Shown here: one piece after another, positions 12,165-24,299 of the stretch
How the letters are laid out: every line of letters starts with the position of its first letter
How positions within the stretch are numbered: position 1 is the stretch's first letter
Assembly (NCBI RefSeq): GCF_014839805.1
Contig: NC_051134.1
Span: 10,323,170 to 10,387,169, forward strand
Length of the DNA: 64,000 nt
Direction of reading: 5' to 3'
Source: Manduca sexta
Taxonomy: Eukaryota; Arthropoda; Insecta; Lepidoptera; Sphingidae
Notes under the pieces: model-generated
Database searches by the model: none
Seen by the model: only the letters and a program-made list of their open reading frames with translations
What the model was told of the DNA's origin: nothing
Program-made: the position numbers and the translations under genes

Positions 12165-12735
12165 TTATTACTTATTAGCGACCCTTTTCCCGAGTAGGAC
12201 TCATTATAATCTATAACCTACGAGTTCTATTCCAATCTAAACTTTACAAGATCACTCGCTGGTCAATCTGAAAATCACTAACCTAAAATTACAATATAAT
12301 CGCTTAGTCATAGGTAACATACATACACATATTTCTTATTTATGAATAGATTGTTTTTTCATACAATAGGCACAGACCTGATTGTAAACTATTAATCTTA
12401 TATCTGATAATAATAAGGAGACACTTCCAATACCGTAATGTTTAACATAAATGATTTTTATGGGTTTAAGTGTAGATATCGTCTCCGGTACCACACGATT
12501 ACCCGCTGTGCCACAGAGACCTATCTTTAAAATAAACATATTAATTATTACTTTAAAAGACTACATACACTGCACTGCAGCGAAATGGCCGATTAGTGCG
12601 GTCTCACCTTATTTCTCTAATTACCGAAACAATGAAGCTAAAGTTTGGTCGGACTAGTCTCTAACTACTGCAATGATTCTAAAAATTATTCAACTAATAG
12701 AAAGACACTAACATTTTAATACGTACACGGAAAAA
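12165..12735. other. Non-coding, nothing recognised
   Basis: Short overlapping open frames occur on both strands but no domain is seen. Confidence 0.4.
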
Positions 12736-12737
12736 TA

Positions 12738-12955
12738 ACCCAACTGCACCTAATGGGGTCTAACAGAATGTCGACTGAGGAAAGATGATAACCATTCGGA
12801 ATTCGACACAATTACGCCGGCCTGTTGGAACTGGATAGATACAGGCTGATCGCGGAACGCGACACACTTACGTATGCCAATATGGCGGGTTTTAGCACTT
12901 GGTATGGTAATTGATATCCAGGCTGATATAAAATATATCCTAACACCAGCAAAAA
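12738..12955 (+). repeat. Family C repeat
   Basis: AACTGCACCTAATGGGGTCT, GTCGACTGAGGAAAGATGAT, TTACGCCGGCCTGTTGGAAC and the end TGATATAAAATATATCCTAA are present in order. Confidence 0.85.
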
Positions 12956-13084
12956 CTAAAGTTTTCTTGTTTGGTCAAACTAATCTTAATAGCTACTGCT
13001 ATAATTCTTATGATAATTTAAATAACAAAAACCTACGTCCTACACTGACTTTGAATGAAAACATAACATGACTTCATAACCGAA

Positions 13085-13225
13085 GTATTAGGAAGAAGTG
13101 CAATCCCAGCACCCACTTTTCGCCATTGTGTTCCTTGTCATGACGTGAATGAGAGCCGAGGTTATTGCACTTATTGGGCAAAAACTCCAGACTCCAAGTT
13201 GATACTGAGCGGATAAACTTAATGT
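13085..13225 (-). mobile_element. SINE family A, degraded
   Basis: CAGCACCCACTTTTCGCC, then AGACTCCAAGTTGATACTGA match the reverse of the family A body. The head is absent. Confidence 0.65.
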
Positions 13226-13229
13226 AATT

Positions 13230-13670
13230 TATGATTTTGACTACTAATTATTTTTATCCCAAGAAAAGAGTATTTCTGTGTAATTGAATAGTATTTGCAT
13301 GTCCATTTAAATTTAAAGCAAATTCAAACTCCCGCGTTGATCGCAATCTTGTAACTTTATCAAATAGTATTTGCAAGAGATCTTCGCAGTCTCCAGCAGT
13401 CTCAAACGATGTCAGAATACTCCTAATTTCAAGCTTGTTCATACAATTTATTGCCTTTTCAATTTATGTAGCGTTTAATTGAGTTTTAAGTCTTTGACTA
13501 GTAATTTAAAGCTTTGTTCGCGATGGGCTTTTCATAGTTTAATTTATTTAAAAATATTCATACTATGTTTTGAAAAATGGGTAATGTATTCTTTTTTTAA
13601 ATGTTAATATTTCAGAATGTAATGTTGAAATGAACAGGCCTTTGTTAAATTAACAAGAAGATATGATTGC
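13230..13670. other. Non-coding; short orphan frame on the - strand
   Basis: A 62-codon - strand frame (13254-13442) has no recognised domain and is most likely chance. Confidence 0.35.
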
Positions 13671-13671
13671 T

Positions 13672-13910
13672 TCGGTGGAGTAGTTGTATTGTGTGCGTGG
13701 TACAACTACCGCTCTGAGGTTTCAGGTTCGAATCCTAGGTTGTACAAAAGTTTTATAGGGTTTTTCCTCAGCATCAACTCGGAGTCTGGTATTTGTGTGT
13801 GATATAGCTAAGGACTCGCTCCCTATCACATAATGGGACGGAACACACATCCTCCAAAAGTAGGTGCACTAGGTAAGTCCCTGCCTGCACCTTCGTGGAT
13901 AAAGTATAGA
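13672..13910 (+). mobile_element. SINE family A, full length
   Basis: It has the tRNA-like head with GGTACAACTACCGCTCTGAG and a clear B box GGTTCGAATCC near 13726, then TCAGCATCAACTCGGAGTCTGG and CCTATCACATAATGGGACGG. Confidence 0.8.
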
Positions 13911-13914
13911 AATG

Positions 13915-14940
13915 CTTTCCAAATTTATAAGAAATCCTTGCGAATATAATGGTGTAACAGTGCAATAGTCTACCTTCTTAGCTGGCCACAAACGTAAAAA
14001 AATCGCAATGAAATAATACTTTATTTATCAATAAAACTCGATGGTGCCACACAGTTTGAGGAATAGCAAAACACACCTTATACATTAATTTAAAACACCT
14101 TATATTTGGACATATATTTAATTTATTTAAAAACTACGGACCCGTCAAACGTTATCCTGTCTTAACTATGAATATTGTATTCGAATTATTACAATTAATC
14201 AACCGATCTATCTGTGTTAATTTTGTGTTTTTAATTTGTCAATCGCTGAGAATTCTTTCAAATAACTGACAGTTACGTGAAACTACTGACAGTTATGTAA
14301 AATTTATATTGTCGTTAAATTTACTAATGTTCCGCTTAACTTCCTTTAAATTTTCTTTTCATAAGAACCTACTCTTTCAAAAGATAATAATTAAAACACC
14401 AGTAAAATAATTAGCGATATTGTTCCATCGGCGTGATGCGATGACCAAGGGAAATAGAGATTCATTCCATGTATACAGATGTATATGAATAACAAACAAA
14501 ATATTTAATATACCTCTAAATACTTATATAAATTAAACTACTCACATCTAAATATATTTAATACGTAGTTTTAGTCGTGGGAACCTATTATTGAAGTCTC
14601 AATTGTTAATCTATAGTTATAAAGCTATTATCTGTTGGTTCCCGTAAGATGTAATAAATAAATAAATAAATATAACAGTTTCACAGAAAATTATAACGTA
14701 ATAATATACAGTTTAACATTAAACACGCGTTGTTATTTGTGTTACTAATACCCGAACATTTTGTCTTCAAATATTCTAAATGGTTTACAGCTTTCATTGA
14801 AATTTATATCAGCTTAGTAACTACACATTTTTTTTATATTTAATATCATTTTATCTTGCTTATAGAATTAAATATAATATAAAATGTCCTTAGAAATTTG
14901 GCAGGAATTTAAGCTTTTAATCACATCAAACAGTAATTTT
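13915..14940. other. AT-rich non-coding DNA
   Basis: It includes a short (AAAT)n run near 14655. No gene is seen. Confidence 0.4.
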
Positions 14941-14941
14941 A

Positions 14942-14965
14942 TATAATGATACTGGTATCATTATA
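14942..14965. repeat. Perfect 11-bp hairpin with 2-nt loop
   Basis: TATAATGATAC and GTATCATTATA are separated by TG. A second imperfect hairpin (CCAATACAAGGC / GCCCTGTATTGG) follows directly at 14966-14998. Confidence 0.7.
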
Positions 14966-14979
14966 CCACCAATACAAGG

Positions 14980-15120
14980 CTGGCCCTGTATTGGTAGTGA
15001 CATTAGTCCACCATACTGGCCTAGTGCGGATTTATCTACTTCACAAATAGTTCTTAAGTATGTAGGTTCCTTCTCTATGTTTTGCTTCGCCTTTAAAGCG
15101 ATCGATAATTAACAAATGAT
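14980..15120 (-). mobile_element. SINE family B, degraded
   Basis: CCCTGTATTGGTAGTGACAT, ACTGGCCTAGTGCGGATT and GCCTTTAAAGCGATCGATAA match the reverse of family B. Confidence 0.7.
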
Positions 15121-15130
15121 ATACAAGTAA

Positions 15131-15437
15131 CTTTTTTTTTATAGCTTTCAATAACGAGGCGAGCTTTTCGTTCGCCTGATGATAAGCAATACGACGGCCC
15201 ATAAACATTCCAACACCTTTAATTACAAATTATTATATTATATTCCACTGCGCTCGCCATCCTGAGACATGAGATGTTGTTTTATTATGTCCAGTAGTTA
15301 CATTGGCTACAATGTCCTTCAAACCGCAACACAACAGTGACTATACACTACTGCTTGGTGGCAGAAATAGACATTGCGATGGTACCTACCCAGGCGGACA
15401 CTCACATAATATGAGAGACTTACCACCAGTGAAGTAG
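15131..15437 (+). repeat. Family D repeat, near full length
   Basis: A T-run then CAATAACGAGGCGAGC, CTGCGCTCGCCATCCTGAGA, and the end CTTACCACCAGTGAAG. The terminal hairpin has an added AT (CACATAATATGAGAG). Confidence 0.8.
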
Positions 15438-15439
15438 CT

Positions 15440-17360
15440 TCAAAAAGTCAGAGATACATATCTGCCTTAAGTTTTGAATCTACAGATCTTTGTTTCAACA
15501 GTCCGTACCATTCTTAACTAAACCTATTCTAATAGTAATCTCACACAATTATAATTCCTCAACAAAATTCTAAATAATTTATTACTTAGTTTATAGTTTC
15601 ATCAATAAGTATATCAATAGCTTTTAACCATTTTATGTATACTATAACATTTCACGTCTGCGCGTCGCCTTATTACACTCAAAAGTATACAAATAGCCAC
15701 TTCAAACAAGTTCCATTATCAACTACGGTGTTATTCAACATTCTTTGTTATCCAATTTGCATAAAACATTTAAAACAATTGAAGTTTACATCACAATGGG
15801 TCTTAATTGAAAGTAAACCGTTTATAAAGGCCAGAGTTTAATAACAAAGAAGGCGCTTGTACGTTGTCATTGTCTGCGTACATGTTATAATAATATAATA
15901 TAGGTACATATATATCATCATCATTGTGATCATCAGCTTGATAGCCGCTGTGATTACAGATTTCTGATTAATTCTTTCCAGCTGTTCATGGCATTTCTTT
16001 TTATACGGACACCGTACAGTGACCCCACTGCAATTGTAAATCATAATGTCGTCTAGATAGAGTGTTCATTAGCATACCATCGATGAAAACACTTCCTTCG
16101 GTTAAAACACTTTATCAAAAAAAATCGTTAAATTTGGTTGTCTATTCTAATTTTTTCATGCATTTATTATATTATCATCCTTTTCAACCGTCAATATATC
16201 AATATATCGACGGTGGAAAAGCTGATTGACTTAAGCGACATATCATTTTCGAAAAATTTTAGCTAGGTTAAAAAAACATAATTGAAAGTGCTGATTTTAA
16301 ACATGTATACACTAAGTACCGTAAAAAATAACGCTTAAATTAATTAGCCTTGCAACCGTCGATATTATGTTTCACAGATAGAAAAATCTTATGTTAAACA
16401 ATATTTCACAAATTTGATGATTGAAGGGACGAGGTTGTTATTTGATACATAGCTCGCCTCCTCCAAGATCTCGTTTATTAAGTATAGTGCTACCAAATCC
16501 TTTTTAAAAGGCTTTACTAGTCAGTAATTCTTTATCTGGCTTAATGTTCAGCAGGAGGGGAGACCAAAAGTAGTTTGAACGTAAGTTAACGATCGTAAAT
16601 TCCTACAGATTCCATAATCGATATTGTTTATAAGATTGATTAAAGATTTTGAAGTAAATAGCATGAGTTGAATTTTTACGATTGACTTATGCTGACTCCC
16701 AAATAGACTCAAAAACACGCAATGCGGAAATAACTCCGGAATTTCATAATACGGAACCTTGACCTCACAATGGGGCTTGAGTCATGTTTACATAATAAAA
16801 AACCTTTTGCTTTTCCTATTGTTTTCTAACAGAGTTAGAGTTTTACAAAGGCTCAATTGTCAATTTCACAAAGGGTGTCAATTCATTTTTGTTTATTCGT
16901 AATGTCGGTATTTGAAAAAGTTTTTATTTTTATTAGGCACCGACTCTAAAATTGGTTATCAGTATAAAGGTAATGTTAAATTATTATTTTTTTGGTTTTA
17001 GTGGTTTTTTAAAGGCGGTTTAATTTTTTGTTTAAAATATTTTATTTATTAATGTATCTTAAGAGTTTTGGTATAGGCACTTTTATTTGTTAAATTGGAA
17101 TTGTAGTTAAACCAAGGGCTAGTGCAATTGAATCAGTTTGTGGTTTTTTTGTTGATTTAAAGATTTCCCCAAGAATAACCTACGCAAGACAAGCTTTTTC
17201 CATTTTCCATCACGATTCATGATTCACCCGAGATTCGAACCCACGGAGAGAGTTACTGTCGAACAAGACGACATTGAAAGATTACAAACTAAACTGCGAC
17301 GTACTTGAAATATATATTGCGTTACCCTCACAAGAAAAAAGGGCTGCAAATCATAACTTT
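15440..17360. other. Non-coding DNA with a small inverted repeat
   Basis: Around 16178-16220, CTTTTCAACCGTC and GACGGTGGAAAAG flank an AT-rich core, giving 13-nt arms with one mismatch. Nothing coding is recognised. Confidence 0.4.
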
Positions 17361-17364
17361 TGCT

Positions 17365-17460
17365 AGTGATTGGATATATTTTATATCCGCAATCCGACTG
17401 TACACAAGGTGTTAAAACCGGCCATAGTGGCCCACGTAAGTGTTGCGTTGCGGAATGCTG
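17365..17460 (-). repeat. Family C, 3' part
   Basis: GATATATTTTATATCCGC, GTACACAAGGTGTTAAAACC and ATAGTGGCCCACGTAAGTG are the reverse of the family C end. Confidence 0.8.
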
Positions 17461-17464
17461 TGTA

Positions 17465-18140
17465 TAAAAAAACTAATCGCCCATTGCGTTGACTTCTCAA
17501 ACGCGATCATATATGTCATTTAAACGTTATTGAACAAAATAACTGTCAAAAACACTGATAAGGTTAATAAATAAAATTATTTACGAGATCTGTAACGTTT
17601 TTCTAGATCACTTTAAGAAGTAAACGACGTTAAATTACGCAAATCTCATTTTGTACATCAAAGAAAAAGATAAAAGGCATAAACATCAAAAGTAATTTTA
17701 TGTTATAATGTAATAAACTTGTTTTGCAAACATTTTGATAACTGGATATATTTATCGTCTATTTAATTTATTTATTTTAATATTAACGATTCATTAAAAT
17801 CCTCTGTTGAATGTATTTTGAATTAATTTATTTTCTTTCACCAAAGGACTCAGCCGCAGTTAACTTTCATAGCAGTAATACTACCGGTGAATGCGACTTC
17901 GTACGCGCAAATAATTTATATGATACTTATAATACTTTAATGAAACAAAGTATAAAATCTTCCAGTTATATCCAACATGAAAAATCTGCATGAAAATAAT
18001 TAGTAGTTTTGGATTTTATACCTAGTAGTTTATTTATTTGTAATAAGGTACACCAATAGCACTACTTATCATCATTCAATACAATAAAATAATAAGGTAC
18101 AGCATCTGCTATATGTTACTATTAGGTGAACATAGCATTT
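17465..18140. other. Non-coding, nothing recognised
   Basis: AT-rich with no supported gene. Confidence 0.4.
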
Positions 18141-18145
18141 ACCAC

Positions 18146-18310
18146 TTACATCATCATTTCTGCCGGGATCCTCCACTGCTGGAGATAGGCCTCCCCCATT
18201 GAGCCATAGGAACCGGTTCTGGTCCGCCCTCATCCATCGGACTCCGGCAACCCTCACCAGATCGTCGGTCCATCTCGTGGGGGGCTTGCCTACGCTGCGT
18301 CTTCCGGTTC
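18146..18310 (-). pseudogene. C-terminal relic of an RTE-type LINE endonuclease/reverse transcriptase
   Basis: Read on the - strand it encodes GRRSVGKPPTRWTDDLVRV then RWMRADQNR, the usual C-terminal end of lepidopteran RTE-like LINE proteins. After FLW near 18200 the matching frame shifts to MGEAYLQQWRIPAEMMM and stops at 18146-18148, so the copy is frameshifted as well as 5'-truncated. Confidence 0.8.
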
Positions 18311-18319
18311 TTTACTTAC

Positions 18320-18578
18320 AACATATTTAATTAAAATATAAAACATAATAAGAAGGTAGTTATATTAATCAATCGTATTCAGTAAATAGAGCTTTGCAGG
18401 CACTTATACACTGAAAGAAAATTATATTTATTTATTTAAGGACCTACAACGAAGACATATAATAAAAACAATGTCGTAGCATTTTTATAATTTACAATGT
18501 GACGTGTATCTTCAATTATAGTAGACCACAGCGTGAAAATTTATATATTGGTACAGCGGCATAAAAAATAATATTTGT
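18320..18578. other. Non-coding, nothing recognised
   Basis: AT-rich spacer between the LINE relic and the SINE. Confidence 0.4.
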
Positions 18579-18589
18579 TATTAATATTA

Positions 18590-18851
18590 CATAACATAAC
18601 ATCACGCATTTTATCCCCGAAGGGGTATGCAGAAGCGCAACTAGGGCACCCACTTTTCGCCAAGTATGTTCCGTCCCATGATGTGATAGGGGGCGAGCCT
18701 ATCGCCATATCGGGCACAAATTCCAGACTCCGGGCTGATACTGAGCAGAAAAACCCAAATATCACTTTGCCCGACCCGGGATTCGAACCCAGGACCTCAG
18801 AGCACTATTGTACCGGACGTGCAATACAACTACGCCACCGAGGCAGTCCAG
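18590..18851 (-). mobile_element. SINE family A, complete, with target-site duplication
   Basis: This is the best family A copy: tail at 18590-18605, body AGGGGTATGCAGAAGCGCAA and CCCATGATGTGATAGGGGGC, B-box region GGGATTCGAACCCAGGACCT, head CTACGCCACCGAGGCA. TATTAATATTA flanks it at 18579-18589 and 18852-18862. Confidence 0.88.
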
Positions 18852-18864
18852 TATTAATATTATT

Positions 18865-19265
18865 AAGATATATAAGTAGAAACTTAAAATTAAAAAAGCA
18901 TAAAACATAATAAGAAGTGACAAAACCTAACGACGTCATATTTAAAGTGAAATAATTTTTCGTTAGTGACTATAAGTATATGGTTCGTTCTTCCTCGATA
19001 GCCTAAGTACTCAACACGAGAATTACCATGTTAAATAATGAAGCAAAACAAGGCCCGAAAAAACCTCATTTACACTCAAACACAAATGTTTGTAGGACGG
19101 TCAACGCGTCAATCTCGCTGAATGGGACTCTATATGGGCCTAAAGTATAAACTGTAAGCTCGTAGTTTAGAACTAGTATCGAGTGGTCATGCCGAAAATC
19201 GATACGAAACTAACTTTATAATCGGTGAATTTGTCCTTGGAGTTATTGTATTTAACTTTATATGC

Positions 19266-19297
<32 letters not shown>

Positions 19298-20120
19298 GTA
19301 GGTAAAAAACTGTAGGTAAAAAAATGTTTTTCTCGCCCTTATAATATTTTTCGTACATATTAATTTGATAATAACCGGAATAAATACCTTATAGACACGA
19401 ATAATCAGTTATAAACATAATTACGAGTATAATAGTTTATCATATTTTGACGCCTTACTATAATAACCAAGTTTAAAAAGATTAGATAAGATTTCACGCA
19501 CTTTTCATGAAGCTTTCTTCCCGCAATTCCGTCCCGTAGTATTCCACCTAAGTCTTAAAATAAATTGTAAATATCTTAGAGACGATAACTTTTTGCCATA
19601 TCCGATTTTGATAAAACAAAACCTATATCTGCTCCGAATTAAACTGTATCCAACTTTAAAAACTACATAATTTGTACAGTAGTTTCGGAGATGTTCGATA
19701 ACAAAAAAACAGATGAAAATTTTATAAAAATCGTTAGTGTTTCCATTACTCTTATATTCACCCTTTTCTTTTTATTATTCAATGTGTACATATACACCTA
19801 TATCTATATGTATAGATGGTTATATATTATACAATTTCAATAACCAGTTCTGATTGGTTCGTCGTATGAGCCGGAAATTCAGTTCGCCAAATACCGACGC
19901 GTAATTTCCGCTTGATTTAACCTAAACCTTTTTATATTTGATACTAAAATGGCCTTTAGTGTTAATATTACTTTATTGTATTGACATTCTTACCCTGGAC
20001 CTGCAGGCAGAATTTAGCGCAAATGACATCATATCCCTTGACAAGACCGTTACAACCATATCAAATTAACTGAGGTCTGTTACTTTCTAACAAACAAGTG
20101 GGTAGTTTCAAACGTACTGG
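18865..20120. other. Non-coding DNA with a microsatellite
   Basis: It contains an (AAT)n run at 19266-19297; otherwise unrecognised. Confidence 0.5.
19266..19297. repeat. (AAT)n microsatellite
   Basis: About ten uninterrupted ATA/AAT units. Confidence 0.9.
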
Positions 20121-20124
20121 ATTT

Positions 20125-20250
20125 CAAATAGGCCGGCATAATTATGTCAACTGACGATACTTATCTCTCGTTAGTCGACATATCTGAACCTTACTCCACT
20201 TAACATCAGGTGCATAAGGGTCATTTTGCTGTGGCAGCATAAAAAAAATA
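20125..20250 (-). repeat. Family C, 5' half
   Basis: AGGCCGGCATAATTATGTCA, TCTCTCGTTAGTCGACATAT and CTTAACATCAGGTGCA are the reverse of family C. The left hairpin arm has decayed. Confidence 0.75.
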
Positions 20251-20254
20251 TTTT

Positions 20255-21178
20255 TCTTGCCTGATTAGATAAACGAGTCAATGGTTTGACGGTAAGCGAT
20301 ATCCGCCACTAATGCACAATAGCAATGCCTATAAGTCATCCAAGTCCAATAACCATAAACCTACACTTCTTACGTATCAAATAGCGGAACCTCACAAAAC
20401 CCCCTCCCCCCTAACCCGTGTGAGACACTAATTTCACACCCATTACCCAAATATACAAATATACCAATTCGAAACAATTGAAAGAAAAAGAAAAAAAAAC
20501 TTCGCTTCCAAAATAATCATGGATGATACTCTAAAAATCTTTTTATAAAACCATTTAATGACTCGCTTCCTATCTTCAAAAAGAAAATATTGAACTCACT
20601 TGTAGAAACCTAAATCTAGTTTTATATTGAGAATATACTGCACTTATGGTGCAGCCAATTGTTTATTATTATGTAATAACATGTTCATGCTGTGACAGCC
20701 TGTAATTAAAACAGCACTGCAGCAATTACTGAAATGTAACTTAAACTAGGTATGTTTTGTTGGCTGTCCAAATAAATAAATTAGTTCACGTAATTTCTCT
20801 AGACATAAACGAATTTCATACTATTTATCGAAGTTCCTCACAACATAACCCTTAAACGTATATAAAATATCGCTTCAACCCTTCGCTCGCGCCACGGTCG
20901 TGAGTAACTCGAGTGCCCATTTGTCCGTCACGTCCGTCGGAGTAGCGGTTGAGGGTTATGTTTTGTTTAGTCCGCTAGGGTTAAGTTTGGCTATCGGACG
21001 GGTTGATGATGCTGTTGATAGAGAATATTTATGGGATAAGACCACAGAGCAAGCAACGGTTTTGTTCGTTTAAGGGCTTTGAATGTTTGCATGTTCCAAG
21101 GTAATACGTAATATAAATAACAATAAAATAAAAAATAAAAAGCCTTATTATTCCTTGCATTCTTCTTCGTTGTTTTCA
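20255..21178. other. Non-coding DNA with a GC-richer patch
   Basis: 20870-20965 is GC-richer, bounded by ACATAACCCT (20842) and AGGGTTATGT (20952), a 10-bp inverted repeat about 110 bp apart. No gene is recognised. Confidence 0.35.
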
Positions 21179-21179
21179 A

Positions 21180-21310
21180 CCTTCTCGGTGTAGGCCTCCT
21201 TTACCACTTTTTATTTACTGCGGCATGGAGCTCTTTTGACCCAGTTCGATCCGGTGACTTTCTTCACATCGTCTTTCAAACGCATTTGTGGTCTTCCTCG
21301 GGGGTGATTT
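21180..21310 (-). pseudogene. C-terminal relic of a LINE reverse transcriptase (RTE type), copy 2
   Basis: The - strand frame reads RGRPQMRLKDDVKKVTGSNW then, after an in-frame stop (21211-21213), KVVKEAYTEKVEN. This has the G-R-P-x-x-R-x-x-D-D and E-A-Y/F landmarks of RTE-like C-termini. Confidence 0.65.
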
Positions 21311-21414
21311 TATTCCTTGCATTATTACAGGACTATCTTATTACTAATAAGTGTGTTATTTAGTTAAACTTAAATTAATTGTTAGTTTTGTTAGGTATTT
21401 TTTATGCAAGGAAC

Positions 21415-21560
21415 TTATTGGATAAAGACCTCCTTCAATGATGGCCATTTTTCTCGGTCTTGTGCTATTTGCACCCAATTTAAGCTGGCAATCTTTTTGA
21501 TCTCGTCTTTCCATCGTGTCAGGGCTCTCCCTATGATACGATGGGAAAAAACGTAATATA
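21415..21560 (-). pseudogene. C-terminal relic of a LINE reverse transcriptase (RTE type), copy 3
   Basis: The - strand frame reads RIIGRALTRWKDEIKK, then LNWVQIAQDREKW and SLKEVFIQ plus stop at 21415-21417. It is distinct from the copy at 21180-21310 but has the same orientation, so these are two neighbouring relics. Confidence 0.72.
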
Positions 21561-21574
21561 ACATAATAATACTA

Positions 21575-21622
21575 ATAATAGCCCTATATACTGTCCCACT
21601 GTTGACCACAGGCCTTTTCTTC
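21575..21622 (-). mobile_element. SINE family B or LINE 3' tail fragment
   Basis: GCCCTATATACTGTCCCACT then CCACAGGCC matches the reverse of the family B 3' end. Confidence 0.5.
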
Positions 21623-21629
21623 TAGAAGC

Positions 21630-22260
21630 TAAGGTGTGTCAAAACAAAACCTGCCAGCTAGAGGTGTGCCCTTAGGCAAAGTAGTGCGGTGTTTACACTG
21701 GACAGATTACTTTGTATTTGAACAAGGCTTAGGGTTCCGTTGGACCTTTTCTTGTATGTTTGTTAATTGGCTTTTTTAGGGTAAGAGATTATGTTTAGAA
21801 AGTAAGGGTAGTTTTTTAGACTTGTCGTTAAACCTATTCCACTGGCACCACGTCAATTGCTCTTAGAAGTACAGGCGTAACAGTCTTAAAATAGTATGCT
21901 TAGGGTCTATTTTGCGATGTCTAGGTAAACACCAAACGTCGAAGGGATCAAATGTAAAAGTCGAGTTCCCAAATAAAAAGTATAAGAGTACATAGAACAT
22001 TAACAGCTGTTTGTAGGTTAACTGGCGGATAAAATTTTCGTGATAATTATTTAACTGGATCTTATTACAATATTTATATCCTATAAGATGATAGATCTAT
22101 ACATTGATAATATTTATGGATAAAATACGCTTGTATGTAAGAAAAGACCCATGAATTAGAAGTGTTGTCGCCTTTTATGCAGTAACAAGTTTGCGGGACG
22201 ATTTCGATTAGATTTTATAAAAAAAAAACAAAAACGTTACGTAAATATCACGTATATATA
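21630..22260. other. Non-coding, nothing recognised
   Basis: No supported gene. Confidence 0.4.
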
Positions 22261-22264
22261 TTTT

Positions 22265-22400
22265 CGAAGTGGCAGACAGGGGAGAGTGCATTCACTTTTC
22301 GTCGCGTGCGTTCCGTCGAAAAATATGACAGCAGAGAAGTCCGTAGGCATTTAAAGTACAAATTCCATGTTCCAAACTGATACTGAGTAAAAAAACAATA
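22265..22400 (-). mobile_element. SINE family A, decayed
   Basis: TTCACTTTTCGTCGCGTGCG and ATTCCATGTTCCAAACTGAT match the reverse of the family A body. Confidence 0.55.
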
Positions 22401-22954
22401 TCACTTATAAATGTAATTATTTTCTATAAGTTCAATAGCTGGCCAATGTACCTATAATAAGTATGAACTGTATTCAGTATTATTTCGCGATACGAAGCAA
22501 AAGTTACCAATAATCTTTTCTTCAATATTGATATTCACTACCGGTTACTATTTAAAGAGGTTTTATGAATTGTAATACATCAAAAATAACCAGAATGAAT
22601 AGTTCTCCGACGTGAACAGAAACACTGCGTTTGTTAATAAGCCTTAAAATATACAGAACCATGAGTTGAAACACCACTCGGAATGCTATTTCCCACGGTA
22701 CCCTGTTTAAACAAGCGTTGGCCCCAGTTGTTGACTCTTACCGCAGCTTTAAAAATATAGTTCAGTTTTTATTTAAACGTTTTAAGATACAGAAATAATA
22801 TCCGTTCTCTTTGGGTCTTTGATGTTGTTTAGTTTGTGTTTAGAGAGAAAATAGTGTTGACCTTTCGTAATATTTTCATTGGTATTTTTATCATTGGAAT
22901 TCGAAATTGCGTTGGTGAAGTGAACTCTTAACAAATAACATTGTTGCGGCTCCC

Positions 22955-23030
22955 GCGTGAAAATTTTTTTCCGGGATAAATATTTTCCAGGGATAAAAAG
23001 TAGTCTATAGCACTCAAGAGTAATGTAGGT
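22955..23030 (-). repeat. Family F fragment
   Basis: TTTTCCGGGATAAA and AAAGTAGTCTATAGCAC match the 61255 copy in the same orientation. Confidence 0.6.
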
Positions 23031-23064
23031 TCCTATTAGTTAAAAATGTTCATAATCGTTAGTC

Positions 23065-23250
23065 TTTACACCTGCCATAGTGGTTCACGTAAGTGTGTTG
23101 CGTTCCGGGATCAGCCTGTGTATATCAGGTTCCAACAGGCCGGCATAATTGTGTCCACTGTCAAAGGGTAATCATTTATACTCAGTCGACATTCCATTGG
23201 ACCCCACTTCACTATCATCAGGTGCACTGGAGTCACTTAGTCGTGTGCGT
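23065..23250 (-). repeat. Family C repeat
   Basis: CATAGTGGTTCACGTAAGTG, CGGGATCAGCCTGTGTATAT, AACAGGCCGGCATAATTGTG and CATCAGGTGCACTGGAGTCA are in reverse order of the + consensus. The left hairpin arm is mutated. Confidence 0.85.
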
Positions 23251-23254
23251 ATAA

Positions 23255-23590
23255 AAAAACCATAGCAAAGTGATTGGTACTACACCTGATGGCAAGCGAA
23301 TCGGTATCCAGATAAAGGTTTACCTAACTGGTGATAATTCCTCGTTACCTGACAAATATATGGTCTCCAAGATAACTAACATTAAGATGATTCGTCTCTC
23401 ACGTGTGCATGTTCACTTGTACTCCCTTAACAAGCCTACACAGTACACACTAAGTGACGTGCGAGATCGAAGAGATCCTCTTGTTTCTTGTTAATATTTT
23501 AACATTATAATTGTTCAAACTTTCTAAATCGATTGCCAATTCTTACAACAAGATATTTGGGAGTAATCGCGTTATTTTAGCAATGTAATA
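23255..23590. other. Unassigned; 74-codon + frame
   Basis: A frame at 23270-23494 opens MIGTTPDGKRIGIQIKVYL and has no domain I recognise. It follows a repeat directly and is probably repeat-derived. Confidence 0.3.
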
Positions 23591-23624
23591 GGATAGTAAA
23601 TAGCAGTCCGGAATAAAGAAGTTG

Positions 23625-23845
23625 GTGGTTTAATACCTCTGTGCCTCGAAAAGGACGTAAAGCGGTTGGTCTTGCGTCTGATCTCTCTCCGGTAATGTCG
23701 GATTGTCGTCTCACCGGACAATGATGTAAAGGAACAGAGAGTACAATTGTGTACTGCGCACACGCTTGTGCACTACAATATCTGTGTACCTCGTTGATCT
23801 CCGCTGAAATTGACCGCCGTGGCCAGAGGGGGCAGGAGGGATTCA
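23625..23845. repeat. Family G repeat, copy 1
   Basis: GTGCCTCGAAAAGGACGTAA, AAGCGGTTGGTCTTGCGTCT, GATCTCTCTCCGGTAATGTC and CGTCTCACCGGACAATGA match, inverted, the copy at 46770-46985. Confidence 0.75.
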
Positions 23846-24299
23846 TTCAAATAAATATTTGGTGCATGCCTTAAGTAAGGCGAACGAACTTCAATAACAT
23901 GAAAAAACAAAGCGCTGCTGTAAGCGAATCCATCGACTCGAGTAATGAATGAATAACGCATCGCTCAAAGTACTCGGTATGATTTAAAAACCTTTTACCG
24001 ATTGCTTTAATACAAAAACGATGGTGAGGTATGATAGTGTTGTGCCTCTGTAATCGGATAAAACTGTACGTATTCGAATTACATACAATCTAAAGAATAA
24101 TTGAAATGAAACAAATATGCCGTATATTGGAATCGAAATAATTATTAAAATTCTGAATGACGCATATTGTAAAGTATACACTAGATGAATATAATTTGTA
24201 GAATATGAACGTTATGAGAATATTTTTTATCTTTCGTGGCATCAAAAGTTATAAGGAAACAGACCAGATTTTCAATTAATTGATTATATTATTATACTA

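Noticed and set aside
18770..18845. Genuine tRNA genes at the tRNA-like heads
   Set aside because: The A and B boxes belong to SINE A and B copies with attached bodies and tails; no complete cloverleaf with acceptor stem was found.
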